A stretch of DNA of 64,000 bases from Streptomyces diacarni (GCF_003323715.1 NZ_QOIN01000046.1:62001-126000), one strand, 5' to 3'. Positions 34,874-43,625 are shown, counted from the stretch's first letter. Notes: generated from the letters alone by a model not told the origin. Made by a program: numbers and translations.

Positions 34874-35635
34874 TCAGCGGGTGGGTGCGGCGGTCGCCTC
34901 CCGCGTCACGTCGGCCACCAGTTCCACCACATCGGGGCCGTAGGCACGCGAGTTGACCACCCGCAGCAACAGGCAGAAGTCTCCGCCGTGCCCGTGCCTG
35001 CGGGCCAGTCGCACCTGGTGCCGTGCCAGGTAGCGGGCGGCGGCCTGGTTGGTGAGGGAGCGCTGGCCGCATATCAGGAAGACGGGCCGCACCGCCTCAC
35101 CGTCCCCGCGCTCTCCTCTCGTGCCGGCGGGGGACGAGGCCCCCGTGACCCGGGCCAGCAGCGCGTACTCGACGCGGCCCTTCTCCATCCGGTAGTGCTC
35201 GCCGCCCACGCTGAACGCGCCCCGGTCAGGACCCGGTTCGGCGTCCGTGTTCACGGCCACGCCCGGCAGCAGCATCTCCATGTGCGCCGCCGTACGCTGA
35301 TTCGAACCGGGCCCGCCCAGGCAGAACTCGGTGTGCTCGCCGAACCCCCGGCGCGCCGCGTCGTGCGCCACCACCTCCATCCGCGCGCCGCAGTCCTTGA
35401 CGAGCGCGGACAGCTCCAGCAGCGCGAACACGTCGTTGCGGGCGACGGCTGCCTCGTCGGTCGCCGGGTCGTGATTGACCACCAGCAGGCACCCGGAGTT
35501 CGCCGGAAGCCCGAAGAAGCGCTGCTGCCTGTGGAGTTTGCGCCGCCAGACGGAGGTGCGGGCGAACCACCCCGCCGCGGCGGTGATCGCCGCCGCCACC
35601 AGTCCCAGCACGAGTTCCCGCACGTTGTCGTCCAT
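34874..35635 (-). CDS. Membrane-anchored conserved protein of unknown function
   Basis: 253 residues from ATG 35635. One N-terminal membrane helix (VLGLVAAAITAAAGWFA), then a soluble domain with conserved-looking segments: LLVVNHDPATDEAAVARNDV, EFCLGGPGSNQRTAAHM, VFLICGQRSLTNQAAARYLA. GQRS...N and GGPGSN look like nucleotide- or sugar-binding turns, but no family could be named. It faces the ABC operon tail to tail. Confidence 0.7.
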   Translation of the reverse strand: MDDNVRELVLGLVAAAITAAAGWFARTSVWRRKLHRQQRFFGLPANSGCLLVVNHDPATDEAAVARNDVFALLELSALVKDCGARMEVVAHDAARRGFGEHTEFCLGGPGSNQRTAAHMEMLLPGVAVNTDAEPGPDRGAFSVGGEHYRMEKGRVEYALLARVTGASSPAGTRGERGDGEAVRPVFLICGQRSLTNQAAARYLARHQVRLARRHGHGGDFCLLLRVVNSRAYGPDVVELVADVTREATAAPTR

Positions 35636-35661
35636 GACGCGGCAGCGTAGGCCCTCGCGGC

Positions 35662-35790
35662 GCGCCGACCGAGGGGGTGGGTGCGTGCGGGCGCCGTCGC
35701 GAGGTGCTGACGCCTGCGGTGCGCTGCGGCGGGGGACGGGGGCGAACAGCGGCCGGGCCGGGGGCGAAGGCCGCCCGGCGGGTATCTGCG
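35662..35790 (+). repeat. Decayed partial copy of the ggt 5' region
   Basis: Matches two separate pieces around the ggt start: bases about 37193-37246 (GCCGTCGCGAGGTGCTGACGC and neighbours) and about 37443-37514 (GGTGCGCTGCGG, GAACAGCGGCCGG, AAGGCCGCCCGGCG). In this copy the two pieces are joined directly, so about 190 bp are deleted. It lies just upstream of the broken histidine kinase. Confidence 0.75.
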
Positions 35791-35830
35791 CTCGGTGGAC
35801 GGGGTATGCGCGAACGCATACGTTCCCCGC

Positions 35831-36690
35831 ATGGGTGATGCGGCACGCCGACGTCCGGTCATGTTCGACGCGCTGGCCGCGTTGGGGTTCTCCCTCCTGC
35901 CCCAGGTCGCGGTCGTGTGTGCGGCCGTCGGCGACGAAGTGAGCGCGACCGCCGTGTGGTTGCTGTCGCTGTGCACCGCGTTGCCGCTGGTCGCCCGGCG
36001 GCTGTGGCCCGTACCGGTCTTCTGCGGTGTTCTGACCGTCGCCTGCGCGGCGCTTGCCGTCGGCCTCGGACCTGTCCCGTTCCTCGCCGCCGCGTACGCC
36101 CTGTACCCGGTGGCGACGTCGAGGCGGCGGCAACGGGGGCTGTCCGCGGCCGGGGTGGCCGTGCTGTGTGCCGTGACCGCGGCCCTGCTCACCGTGACCG
36201 AGGGAGAGCACTACCAGGGCGGCTCCATGGCCGTGCAGGCCGTGTTCGCCCTGCTCCTGCTCGGCGCCGCCTGGGCGGCGGCCGGAGAGCGGAGGGAGAG
36301 GTCGAGGCACGCCAGCGGCAGGCGGCCGAACAGGCGAAGGTCGAGGCACGCCTGCGTATCGCCCGCGATGTCCATGACGTCGTCTCCCACAGCGTGGGTC
36401 TGATCGCGGTCAAGGCCGGTGTCGCCAACCACGTGGTCGCGACCCGCCCGGAGGAGGCGCGGGCGGCTCTCGAGGTGATCGAGGAGGTGAGCCGCGAGAC
36501 CCTGCGCGAGATGCGGACCACCCTCACGGTGCTGCGCCGGCCGCAGGAGGGCGGCGCCTGGGTCCACCGGCCGGTGCTCGGCCTGTCCGAACTCCCCGCC
36601 CTGGTCCGCACGGTCGAAGCCGCGGGGGGTCCGCGTCGACCTGCGCTCCCGGTAGGCCGGGGACCTGCCCGACAGTATCGAGAGCCCTGG
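35831..36690 (+). pseudogene. Broken NarL-type histidine kinase
   Basis: ATG 35831 opens a frame with about five membrane helices (to about residue 150). Near 36293-36300 the frame shifts into EVEARQRQAAEQ and the HisKA_3 box RIARDVHDVVSHSVGLIAVK, with the phospho-His. A second shift occurs in a G6 run at 36623-36628, then a TAG at 36653. After DLPDSIES the ATPase domain is missing and permease-like sequence begins. It was a LiaS/DesK-type sensor of a two-component system; it cannot be functional as it stands unless the frameshifts are sequencing errors, and even then the ATPase domain is absent. Confidence 0.8.
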
Positions 36691-36903
36691 CCGTCCTGCT
36701 CCCGATGGTGCTCGCCGGCACGCAGATCCTCTCCGCCATCGGAGCGGCCCGCGGGGTCGCGCGCTACTTCCCCGACCAGGCCGGCATGCGGATGCTCAGC
36801 GTCGAGGGGCACGGACGCACGCACCGGGTTCGCGGTGCTGCTGGTGTGGACGGTTGCGGCTCTGGCCGCCGGTTACGTCCGGCACAGCCGCTGGGACGCG
36901 TGA
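36687..36903 (+). pseudogene. ABC-2 type permease C-terminal remnant
   Basis: Reads LAVLLPMVLAGTQILSAIGA, then ARYFPDQAGMRML, and after another frame change TGFAVLLVWTVAALAAGY with the ending RHSRWDA. This is the end of a DrrB-like ABC-2 permease. It is fused to the broken kinase by deletion. Such permeases often sit beside LiaSR-type two-component systems. Confidence 0.65.
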
Positions 36904-37036
36904 GGTGGCGTGTCGGTGCACACGCCCTCTCGCCCTGGGATCTCCGGCGCCGCCCGCGATGCCGGGTGGCTCGTACGGCACGGTTGTGAGGATCGCGCGA
37001 CGCGATGGGTCGGCAGGAGCGTGTGAGGAAGTCGGA

Positions 37037-37177
37037 ATGGCTGAGTCGGTCCGGGTGCTGATCGCGGACGACCAGGCGCTGCTGCGTGGAAGCTTCCGCG
37101 TCCTCATCGACTCGACGCCCGGCATGGAGGCGGTCGGCGAGGCCGGTGACGGCGTCACGGCCGTCGAACCTGCCTGA
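37037..37177 (+). pseudogene. Truncated NarL-type response regulator
   Basis: 46 residues, MAESVRVLIADDQALLRGSF onward, with the acidic pair of a receiver domain. A stop comes after GDGVTAVEPA, before the phosphoacceptor Asp strand, so neither the phosphorylation site nor the LuxR HTH is made. No downstream remnant of the HTH was found before ggt. Confidence 0.85.
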
Positions 37178-37192
37178 CGGACGTCCCTGGCG

Positions 37193-37246
37193 GGCGCGCC
37201 GACCGGGAGGGTGAGCGCGTACGGGGGCCGTCGCGAGGTGCTGACG
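37193..37246 (+). repeat. Counterpart of the 35.7-kb repeat, upstream of ggt
   Basis: CGCGCCGACCGGGAGGG followed by GCCGTCGCGAGGTGCTGACGC; closely similar to 35662-35712. Together the two copies flank the decayed two-component/permease remnant in direct orientation. Confidence 0.75.
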
Positions 37247-37321
37247 CATCCGCGTCAAGAGCATTACGCTGTCGCGGATCACGCGCTCACCCGCGGAGCC
37301 AGCGCAAAGGAGGCCCCTCCC

Positions 37322-39316
37322 ATGACGCCCTCTCCCGACCCCGCCGGCCGGCCGAACGCCCCCTCCCCGCCCCACCACCAGGGCCCGTCTGTGTCCCGCC
37401 GCGACGGCGGCACGCCCGGCGGTGGTGTCCTGCGGGTCTTCGGTGCGCTGCGGTGGGGGCGGGGACGAACAGCGGCCGGACCACACGTGAAGGCCGCCCG
37501 GCGCGGGATCGGCGTGCTGACGGTCGCCGCCGTGGTGGCGGGCCTGACGGGTGCGGCCCCCGGCACGGCGGGCGGCGCGGACACGGCGGAGGGCGGCAGA
37601 GCCGGTTCTCCCGCCAAGAGCCCCGTCGCCACGGGCTACGGGGGCGCCGTCTCCAGCGTCGACGCGGACGCCTCGGCCGCGGGCATCGAGGTGCTCAAGC
37701 GCGGCGGCACGGCCGCGGACGCGGCCGTGGCGACCGCGGCGGCGCTCGGGGTGACGGAGCCGTACTCGGCGGGCGTCGGCGGCGGCGGGTACTTCGTGTA
37801 CTACGACGCGCACTCCCGCAAGGTGCACACCATCGACGGCCGGGAGAAGGCGCCGCTGAGCGCCGACGAGAAGCTGTTCACCGAGGACGGGAAGCCGATC
37901 CCCTTCGACGAGGCCGTCACCAGCGGCCTGGGCGTCGGCACCCCGGGCACGGCGGCGACCTGGGAGAAGGCGCTGGACGCGTACGGCTCCCAATCGTTGG
38001 CGAAGGTGCTCCAGCCGGCGACGAGGCTGGCCCGTGAGGGCTTCACCGTCGATGAGACGTTCCGCGAGCAGACGGCCGACAACGAGGACCGCTTCCGTGA
38101 CTTCCCCGCGACGGCGGACCTGTTCCTGCCCGGTGGCGAGTTGCCGAAGGTCGGCTCGACGCTGAGGAACCGGGACCTGGCCCGCACCTACGACCTGCTG
38201 GCCCGCAAGGGCACCAAGGCGCTGTACCACGGCAAGCTGGCGCGCGACATCGTGCGCACCGTGCGCGAGCCCGCGGTGGCCGAAGGCGCGGACCGCGAGG
38301 TGCGCCCTGGTGATCTGCGGGCGAAGGACCTGGCGGCGTACGAGACGCGGTCGCAGAAACCGACCCGCACCGCGTACCGGGGCCTGGACGTGTACGGGAT
38401 GGCGCCCTCCTCCTCGGGCGGCACCAGCGTCGCGGAGGCGCTGAACATCCTGGAGCAAAGCGACCTGGGCGCGATGAGCGAGAAGGAGTACCTGCACCGC
38501 TACCTGGAGGCGAGCCGTATCGCGTTCGCCGACCGTGGCCGTTGGGTGGGCGACCCCACCCAGGAGGACGTGCCGACCAGGGGCCTGACCTCGCAGCGGT
38601 TCGCGGACTCCCGCGCGTGCCTGATCGACGACGACGAGGCGCTGTCCAGCCCGGTCGCGCCGGGCGATCCGCGGCACCCGCGCGCCTGCGACCGCGGTGA
38701 CGCGGACCAGGCGGCGCCCACCACCTACGAGGGCGAGAACACCACGCACCTCACGGTCTCCGACAGGTGGGGCAACGTCGCCGCCTACACGCTGACCATC
38801 GAGCAGACCGGTGGCAGCGGCATGGCCGTGCCGGGGCGCGGCTTCCTGCTGAACAACGAGCTGACGGACTTCTCCTTCACGCCGGCCACCCCCGGCGTGT
38901 ACGACCCGAACCTGCCAGGCCCCGGCAAGCGGCCGCGTTCCTCGATGTCGCCGACGATCGTGCTGAAGCACGGCCAGCCGGTACTGGCGCTGGGGTCGCC
39001 CGGTGGCGCGACCATCATCACCACGGTGCTGCAGACGCTCACCAACCACCTCGACCGCGGCATGCCGCTCGTCGACGCGATCGCGGCACCGCGCGCCAGC
39101 CAGCGCAACGCCGAGCAGACGGAGGCCGAGCCCGCGCTGATGGACAGCAAGGTGCGGCACCGACTGGAGAAGCTGGGCCACTCGTTCGAGGAGACGGCGG
39201 AGATCGGTGCGGCCACCGGGGTGCAGCGTCTGCGGGATGGCCGCTGGCGCGCGGCCGCCGAGACCCAGCGCAGGGGCGGCGGTTCGGCGAGGGTCGTCCA
39301 CCCGACGCACGGCTGA
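37322..39316 (+). CDS. ggt: Gamma-glutamyltransferase
   Basis: 664 residues from ATG 37322 with AAAGGAGG eight bases upstream; the longer frame begins inside the duplicated upstream repeat. An Arg-rich leader and one hydrophobic segment (IGVLTVAAVVAGLTG) indicate export or anchoring. The Ntn-hydrolase body is complete: GIEVLKRGGTAADAAVA, PYSAGVGGGGYFVYYD, and the autoprocessing Thr in GENTTHLTV. PSSSGG and SMSPTIV motifs of the small subunit are present. It transfers or hydrolyses gamma-glutamyl groups of glutathione-like compounds outside the cytoplasm. Its 5' region has a decayed copy 1.5 kb upstream. Confidence 0.93.
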   Translation: MTPSPDPAGRPNAPSPPHHQGPSVSRRDGGTPGGGVLRVFGALRWGRGRTAAGPHVKAARRGIGVLTVAAVVAGLTGAAPGTAGGADTAEGGRAGSPAKSPVATGYGGAVSSVDADASAAGIEVLKRGGTAADAAVATAAALGVTEPYSAGVGGGGYFVYYDAHSRKVHTIDGREKAPLSADEKLFTEDGKPIPFDEAVTSGLGVGTPGTAATWEKALDAYGSQSLAKVLQPATRLAREGFTVDETFREQTADNEDRFRDFPATADLFLPGGELPKVGSTLRNRDLARTYDLLARKGTKALYHGKLARDIVRTVREPAVAEGADREVRPGDLRAKDLAAYETRSQKPTRTAYRGLDVYGMAPSSSGGTSVAEALNILEQSDLGAMSEKEYLHRYLEASRIAFADRGRWVGDPTQEDVPTRGLTSQRFADSRACLIDDDEALSSPVAPGDPRHPRACDRGDADQAAPTTYEGENTTHLTVSDRWGNVAAYTLTIEQTGGSGMAVPGRGFLLNNELTDFSFTPATPGVYDPNLPGPGKRPRSSMSPTIVLKHGQPVLALGSPGGATIITTVLQTLTNHLDRGMPLVDAIAAPRASQRNAEQTEAEPALMDSKVRHRLEKLGHSFEETAEIGAATGVQRLRDGRWRAAAETQRRGGGSARVVHPTHG

Positions 39317-39382
39317 CCGGCGGGCGGCAGCTCAGGCCGGTGGCGCCGGGCGCGGCTCCGCGGGGTCCGCGCCCGGCCTGCC

Positions 39383-39673
39383 TCACGCGAGGAAGTCCGC
39401 CGGCAGCGCGTCGGTCTGCGCCGCCGCCACGTACACCTGCCGGTACGCGGGGGCGATGTCCTGGCTGCCGCCGGTCTCCCAGTCCCAGGCGTACCACGCG
39501 GCGGCCGTGGCGAAGCCGCCGTGCAGCAGGAGCGGCGGCGGCGCGTCCGCGGGCCCGCAGGCCGGCACGTGGGTGGTGCCGTGGACGGTGGTGACGTCGA
39601 TGCTCTCGGTGTCCTGTGGCCAGAGTCCGAGTACGGCGTCGTAGGCGGAGCGGACGTGCTGGTCCGGGTGCAT
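39383..39673 (-). pseudogene. Truncated alpha/beta hydrolase
   Basis: 96 residues from ATG 39673. The first ~60 residues match alpha/beta hydrolases (RSAYDAVLGLWP, VHGTTHVPACGP, LLLHGGFATAA with the oxyanion HGG). It then jumps to an unrelated-looking or C-terminal segment and stops; the nucleophile elbow and His are absent. It is divergent from a MarR gene across a palindrome, so it was probably the regulated partner. Confidence 0.65.
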
Positions 39674-39689
39674 GCCGTCTCCGATTCGC

Positions 39690-39707
39690 CTCGCTGAGCG
39701 AGATATC
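39690..39707. promoter_or_regulatory. Probable MarR operator
   Basis: CTCGC-TGA-GCGAG followed by ATATC, in the 43-bp gap between the truncated hydrolase and the MarR start. On the other strand it reads TATCTCGCTCAGCGAG, similar in style to Streptomyces MarR-type sites. Confidence 0.5.
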
Positions 39708-39716
39708 GTCGGAGGC

Positions 39717-40184
39717 GTGACCCCCACCGACAAGAGCGCCGACGGACTGGACGTCGTGCGCCAGTTGCGCGCCGTCTCCACCGAACTCGACCTGCTCGCC
39801 GCCGGGTTCGCCCAGCGCAACGGGCTCCACCCCACCGATCTGCGCGCCCTCGTCTGCCTCCTGGACGCCGCCAGGGCCCGGACGCCGGTCACCCCCGGCA
39901 GCCTCGGGGCCCGGCTCGGCCTCAACTCGGCGGGCACGACCTCCCTCGTCGACCGCCTCGAACGCCTCGGGCACGTCCGCCGAACCCGCGACCCGCGCGA
40001 CCGGCGGCGGGTGCTGCTGGAGGTGGACGAGCGGGCGGTCGCGCTGGGGGAGGCGTACTTCGGCCCGCTGATCGCGCAGGTGGCCGACGCGGCGGCGCAG
40101 CTGGCGGAGCCGGAACTGGCCGCCGTACGCCGCTTCCTGGCATCCGTCCTGGAGGGCGTCACCGCGCGGCGCGAGGACGGCTGA
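39717..40184 (+). CDS. MarR family transcriptional regulator
   Basis: 155 residues from GTG 39717. The GGAGG lies only one base from the GTG, so the ATG at 39672 or a leaderless start is also possible. Winged HTH of MarR type: LHPTDLRALVCLLDA, TPGSLGARLGLNSAGTTSLV, RLERLGHVRRTRDPRDRR (wing). It probably autoregulates through the adjacent palindrome; its divergent target gene is broken. Confidence 0.9.
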   Translation: MTPTDKSADGLDVVRQLRAVSTELDLLAAGFAQRNGLHPTDLRALVCLLDAARARTPVTPGSLGARLGLNSAGTTSLVDRLERLGHVRRTRDPRDRRRVLLEVDERAVALGEAYFGPLIAQVADAAAQLAEPELAAVRRFLASVLEGVTARREDG

Positions 40185-40235
40185 CCGGCCGGCCGGAGCG
40201 CACGCCGCACACCGGCACCGGCCGCCAGGCCGCCC

Positions 40236-40730
40236 TCAGCTACGGGCGCTGTCCCACGCCGCGCTGTGCAGGAAGTGGTTGTCGTACCTCTCCTGGATCT
40301 CCAGCAGGCTTTCCGGCGGAAGTTCGCCGCCGGCGACGCGGGCCAGGTGGCGGAAGTAGTCGAAGCGCGCGACGCCGGGCGCCAGGACGATCAGCAGGTC
40401 GGCGTTGTGCCCGGGCGCGGCGGCGAACGCGTGCGCCGTGTGCGGGGGCACGACGACGAGGTCTCCGCGTTCGGCGGTCAGGACCTGGTCTCCGGACAGC
40501 ACCTGGGCGGTGCCGTCGAGCACGTAGAACATCTCGGCGGACCGGGTGTGCCGGTGCGGGGTGGCGCCGTTCGCGCCGTCGAAGAGGGTGACGCGCTGGG
40601 TGGAGAGCGCGCCGCCGGTCTGATCGGCGTCGGCCAGCAGGGCGACGGTCGAGGGCGCCTGCCCCAGCACTTCGGCCTCGGCGGCACGGACGACGACCGT
40701 GTCGTCGAACTCGGGCACGATCAGCGACAT
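40236..40730 (-). CDS. Cupin domain-containing protein
   Basis: 164 residues from ATG 40730 (GGAGG eight bases upstream). Single cupin domain: TPHRHTRSAEMFYVLDG (His, His, Glu) and VPPHTAHAFAAAPGH (His). All metal ligands are present. No operon partner is certain; the isochorismatase-like gene ends 140 bp upstream in the same direction. Substrate unknown. Confidence 0.85.
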   Translation of the reverse strand: MSLIVPEFDDTVVVRAAEAEVLGQAPSTVALLADADQTGGALSTQRVTLFDGANGATPHRHTRSAEMFYVLDGTAQVLSGDQVLTAERGDLVVVPPHTAHAFAAAPGHNADLLIVLAPGVARFDYFRHLARVAGGELPPESLLEIQERYDNHFLHSAAWDSARS

Positions 40731-40870
40731 GCGGGCCTCCGTGGGCGCGGCGTTGCGGCGGGACACCGCCTCTACGTCACACATTCTCCACCAGCCGGGG
40801 CCGGACCCGGCCGCCTGGGCGTGTCCGGCCCGGCTGGGCGCGGCCCGAGCCCGACCAGGGGCGGGGGCGG

Positions 40871-41434
40871 TCAGGCTGCGCCGAGTGCGGCCACGACCTC
40901 GTCGGTGGATCCGGTCTCGCCCAGCCGGGGGAAGACGCCGTCGACGGAGGCCCGGTGCCCGTCGGCGTCCAGGTCGGTGCAGGCGTCCTCGGCGACGGTC
41001 ACGTGGTAGCCGTGCTCGTGCGCGGACCGCGCCGTGGACTCGACGCCGAAGCGGGTGGCGATGCCGCCCAGGACGATCTGGGTGACTCCGCGCCGCCGCA
41101 GCTCCAGGTCGAGGGAGGTGCCGTAGAAGGCGCCCCAGTTCTGCTTGGTGACGCGGATGTCGGTGGGCTGTGGGTCGAGCTCGGGGCGCAGGTCGGCGTG
41201 GTTTGCGGGGCGCTCGCCGCGCCCGCCCAGGCCGGCGGCCGTGCGTCCCGGTGCGCCGCCCCGGACGGTGACGAGGACGACGGGCAGCCCGCGCCGCCGG
41301 AACTCGGCCGCCAGGTGGGCACCGCGCTGGACGACCTCGTCCGCCGGGTGGGGCGCGGTCGGCATGCCGGTGACGCCCTTCTGGAGGTCGATGAGGACGA
41401 GCGCGGTGCGGGGGTCCAGGGTCAGCGTGGCCAT
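40871..41434 (-). CDS. Isochorismatase-like cysteine hydrolase family protein lacking the Cys
   Basis: 187 residues from ATG 41434 (GAGGAG upstream). The fold is clear: ALVLIDLQKGV (Asp), RVTKQNWGAFYGTSLD (Lys), GGIATRFGVESTAR (cis-peptide region). At the position of the catalytic Cys (T-x-x-C-V) the sequence is T-R-F-G-V, so the nucleophile is Gly. Members without Cys, such as PhzD-type enzymes, use general acid chemistry on enol ethers. It follows the MFS gene by 44 bp and is probably the third gene of the MarR operon. Confidence 0.85.
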   Translation of the reverse strand: MATLTLDPRTALVLIDLQKGVTGMPTAPHPADEVVQRGAHLAAEFRRRGLPVVLVTVRGGAPGRTAAGLGGRGERPANHADLRPELDPQPTDIRVTKQNWGAFYGTSLDLELRRRGVTQIVLGGIATRFGVESTARSAHEHGYHVTVAEDACTDLDADGHRASVDGVFPRLGETGSTDEVVAALGAA

Positions 41435-41478
41435 GGGTGTGCTCCTCGGTACGGGGTGGACATGCGGGTTCTGTGGGG

Positions 41479-42933
41479 TTACGAACGGCCGCGCAGGGCG
41501 CGGTCGGTGACGGTGAGCGCGAGCACGACGGCGCTGAGCACCCCTGCCGTCACGGCTATCAGGTGCAGGCCCGCGTCGTCGGCCTGCTGCCCGTAGAAGA
41601 GGGCGATGAGGCTGGACGCGGTGATGGCACCCAGGTACTGGGAGGTGCGCTGGAGCCCGGCGGCCGCGCCCATCCCGCCGGCGGGCGCCTGGCGGGCGAC
41701 GGCGGCCTGGTTGCTCGTACCGGCCAGGCCCTGCGGCAGCCCGCACAGGACGGAGGCCAGCAGCAGCGCGGCCAGGGGTGTGCTGCCGTGCGCCCAAGCG
41801 AGCGTTCCCGCTCCGGCGAGCAGCAGCCCGGCGGCGAGGACGAGGGGACCGCGGATGCCCTTCGTCCGGGCGCCGAGCAGCGCACAGACGGCGGCGGCCA
41901 GCGACATCGGCAGCATGATCAGGCCGGACCCGAACGAGGAGAAGCCGTGCGACTCCTCCAGCCACTGCGCGTAGCCGTACATCACGCAGTAGATGACCAG
42001 GTACGTGAGCCCGTGCCGCAGGTAGGTGAGCACCAGCGGCCGGTGCCGTGCCAGCACGCGCAGGTCCAGGAACGGGGCGGGCGTACGCAGCTGCCACCAC
42101 ACGAACGCGCACGCCAACAGGGCGAACGGTGCCAGCAGCGGCCAGCGCGGATGGCCGAGCCCCATCAGGAAGAGCATCGCCGTGGTCAGGGCACCGGCGA
42201 AGAGCAGGACGCCCAGCGCGTCGACACGGGTGCGCGGTCCGGGCGCGCTGGTGGTGCGCGGCGGGTCCCTGGGGAGCCACAGCAGCGCCAGGCCCAGCCC
42301 GGCGAGGGCCACCGGTATGTTGACGGCGAAGATCGCCCGCCACCCCGCCGTCGCGGCCAGCAGCCCGCCCAGGACGGGGCCGGCGGCGGCGCTGCCGAGC
42401 CCGGCCAGGGACAGCCGCGCGAGAACGGGGCGCGGCACGTGGGTGCCCAGCCGCACGGCCTCAGAACGCAGCAGCGCCATGGCGCACGGGTACGCGGCCG
42501 ACGTGCCGACGCCCAGCAGCACGCGGGAGACGATCAGCCAGCCGAACGCGGGCGCCGCGGCACCCGCCACACCGGCCGCGGTGACGATCACGAGGCCGGC
42601 GAGGAAGACGCGGCGGGGTCCGAGCGCGTCGGCGAGCTTGCCCATCGTCGGCTGGGCGACGGCGCTGGCGAGGTAGAGGGAGGCCACCAGCCAGGCGGTG
42701 TCGGCGGAGCCGACACCGAAGCCGCGGCCGATCACCACCAGCGCGGTGGCGATCATCGTCGAGTTGACGGGGTTGAGCAGGGAGCCCAGCAGCAGCGGTG
42801 CCATCAGGCGGGCGCCGAAGCCGTCTCCGCGCACCGGGGGCCCGGCGGACTCGGGGCCGGCCGCCGGGGCGCTCCCGTCGAGCACCTTGCCCGTACGGCC
42901 TCCCTCCCCGCCTCCTGCCGCCGGGTCGCTCAC
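41479..42933 (-). CDS. MFS drug/proton antiporter (EmrB/QacA type)
   Basis: 484 residues from GTG 42933, overlapping the MarR stop by 4 bp (GTGA). About 14 membrane helices. DHA2-type motifs: NSTMIATALVVIG (motif D), LADALGPRRVFLAGL (motif A) and RVLLGVGTSAAYP. It exports small toxic compounds in exchange for protons. Coupled to the MarR gene, so likely derepressed by its substrate. Confidence 0.93.
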   Translation of the reverse strand: MSDPAAGGGEGGRTGKVLDGSAPAAGPESAGPPVRGDGFGARLMAPLLLGSLLNPVNSTMIATALVVIGRGFGVGSADTAWLVASLYLASAVAQPTMGKLADALGPRRVFLAGLVIVTAAGVAGAAAPAFGWLIVSRVLLGVGTSAAYPCAMALLRSEAVRLGTHVPRPVLARLSLAGLGSAAAGPVLGGLLAATAGWRAIFAVNIPVALAGLGLALLWLPRDPPRTTSAPGPRTRVDALGVLLFAGALTTAMLFLMGLGHPRWPLLAPFALLACAFVWWQLRTPAPFLDLRVLARHRPLVLTYLRHGLTYLVIYCVMYGYAQWLEESHGFSSFGSGLIMLPMSLAAAVCALLGARTKGIRGPLVLAAGLLLAGAGTLAWAHGSTPLAALLLASVLCGLPQGLAGTSNQAAVARQAPAGGMGAAAGLQRTSQYLGAITASSLIALFYGQQADDAGLHLIAVTAGVLSAVVLALTVTDRALRGRS

Positions 42934-43493
42934 CGCGGGTCCTGCGCGCCCGAATCGTCTTCCGCCCCGGAGTCCTCCCCGATGTCTGCGCCCTCGTGCT
43001 CCCCAACGGCGGGGGCGTTCTCCGCGACGAGCCTGCGCAGCAGGACGGCCGCCGCGGCGAGTGTGCCGCGCTCGGCCCTGTCCAGCCGGGTGGCGAGGGC
43101 CTCGGAGAGCCAGTCGTGCTTGGCCCGGCGCACGGCGTCGAGCGTGCGCGCTCCCTCGGGGGTCAGGGCGAAGACCACCTGGCGGCCGTCGGTCGGGTGG
43201 GGGCTGCGCGCGAGGATGCCTCGCTCCTCCAGCGCGCCGACGGTGACCCGCATGGACTGCGGGCGCACCAGTTCGGCGCGGGCGAGCGCGGCGATGGTGG
43301 TGGGGCCCGTGCGCAGTATCCGGCCCAGTACGGAGCGCTGGGTCGGGGTCAGCTCTCCCGCGGGGGAGGCCGCCCGCAGGTGCCTGCCGAGCGCCCCGAC
43401 GGCGGCAGCCACCTCGGCGGCCAGCTCTGCGGTCTCTGCGGGCTCGGCTGTTTCCGCGGGCTCACGGGCTCGTCCGCTGTCCTCGTGCGGCAT
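42930..43493 (-). CDS. MarR family transcriptional regulator
   Basis: 187 residues from ATG 43493. Winged HTH: ELTPTQRSVLGRILR, TTIAALARAELVRPQSM, and wing ARSPHPTDGRQVVFALT. The C-terminal ~25 residues are acidic. A 32-bp perfect palindrome ends 18 bp upstream of the start, so autoregulation together with the coupled MFS exporter is very likely. Confidence 0.93.
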   Translation of the reverse strand: MPHEDSGRAREPAETAEPAETAELAAEVAAAVGALGRHLRAASPAGELTPTQRSVLGRILRTGPTTIAALARAELVRPQSMRVTVGALEERGILARSPHPTDGRQVVFALTPEGARTLDAVRRAKHDWLSEALATRLDRAERGTLAAAAVLLRRLVAENAPAVGEHEGADIGEDSGAEDDSGAQDPR

Positions 43494-43510
43494 ACGTCGA
43501 GCCTACGATT

Positions 43511-43542
43511 TCGACAGGGAAACTTGCAAGTTTCCCTGTCGA
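43511..43542. promoter_or_regulatory. 32-bp perfect palindrome, MarR operator
   Basis: Each half is TCGACAGGGAAACTTG with its exact complement following without a spacer; the core is ACTTGCAAGT. It lies 18 bp upstream of the MarR-MFS-isochorismatase operon start. Its length would allow two MarR dimers or one dimer plus RNA polymerase occlusion. Confidence 0.85.
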
Positions 43543-43589
43543 TGCGCTGGGCTCCGCACGCCGCCGACCGGAGGCCGCGGGCATTCGCT

Positions 43590-43621
43590 GGTGGGCGTCC
43601 GCGCTCCGGCGGACGCCCACC
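43590..43621 (-). terminator. Hairpin after the S15 peptidase gene
   Basis: GGTGGGCGTCCGC, 6-bp loop, GCGGACGCCCACC. It lies 4 bp beyond the end of the minus-strand S15 gene and separates it from the MarR operator. Confidence 0.75.
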
Positions 43622-43625
43622 GCGC

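Noticed and set aside
36764..39310. 848-codon minus-strand frame opposite ggt
   Set aside because: Antisense shadow of a well-supported gamma-glutamyltransferase; no family motifs.
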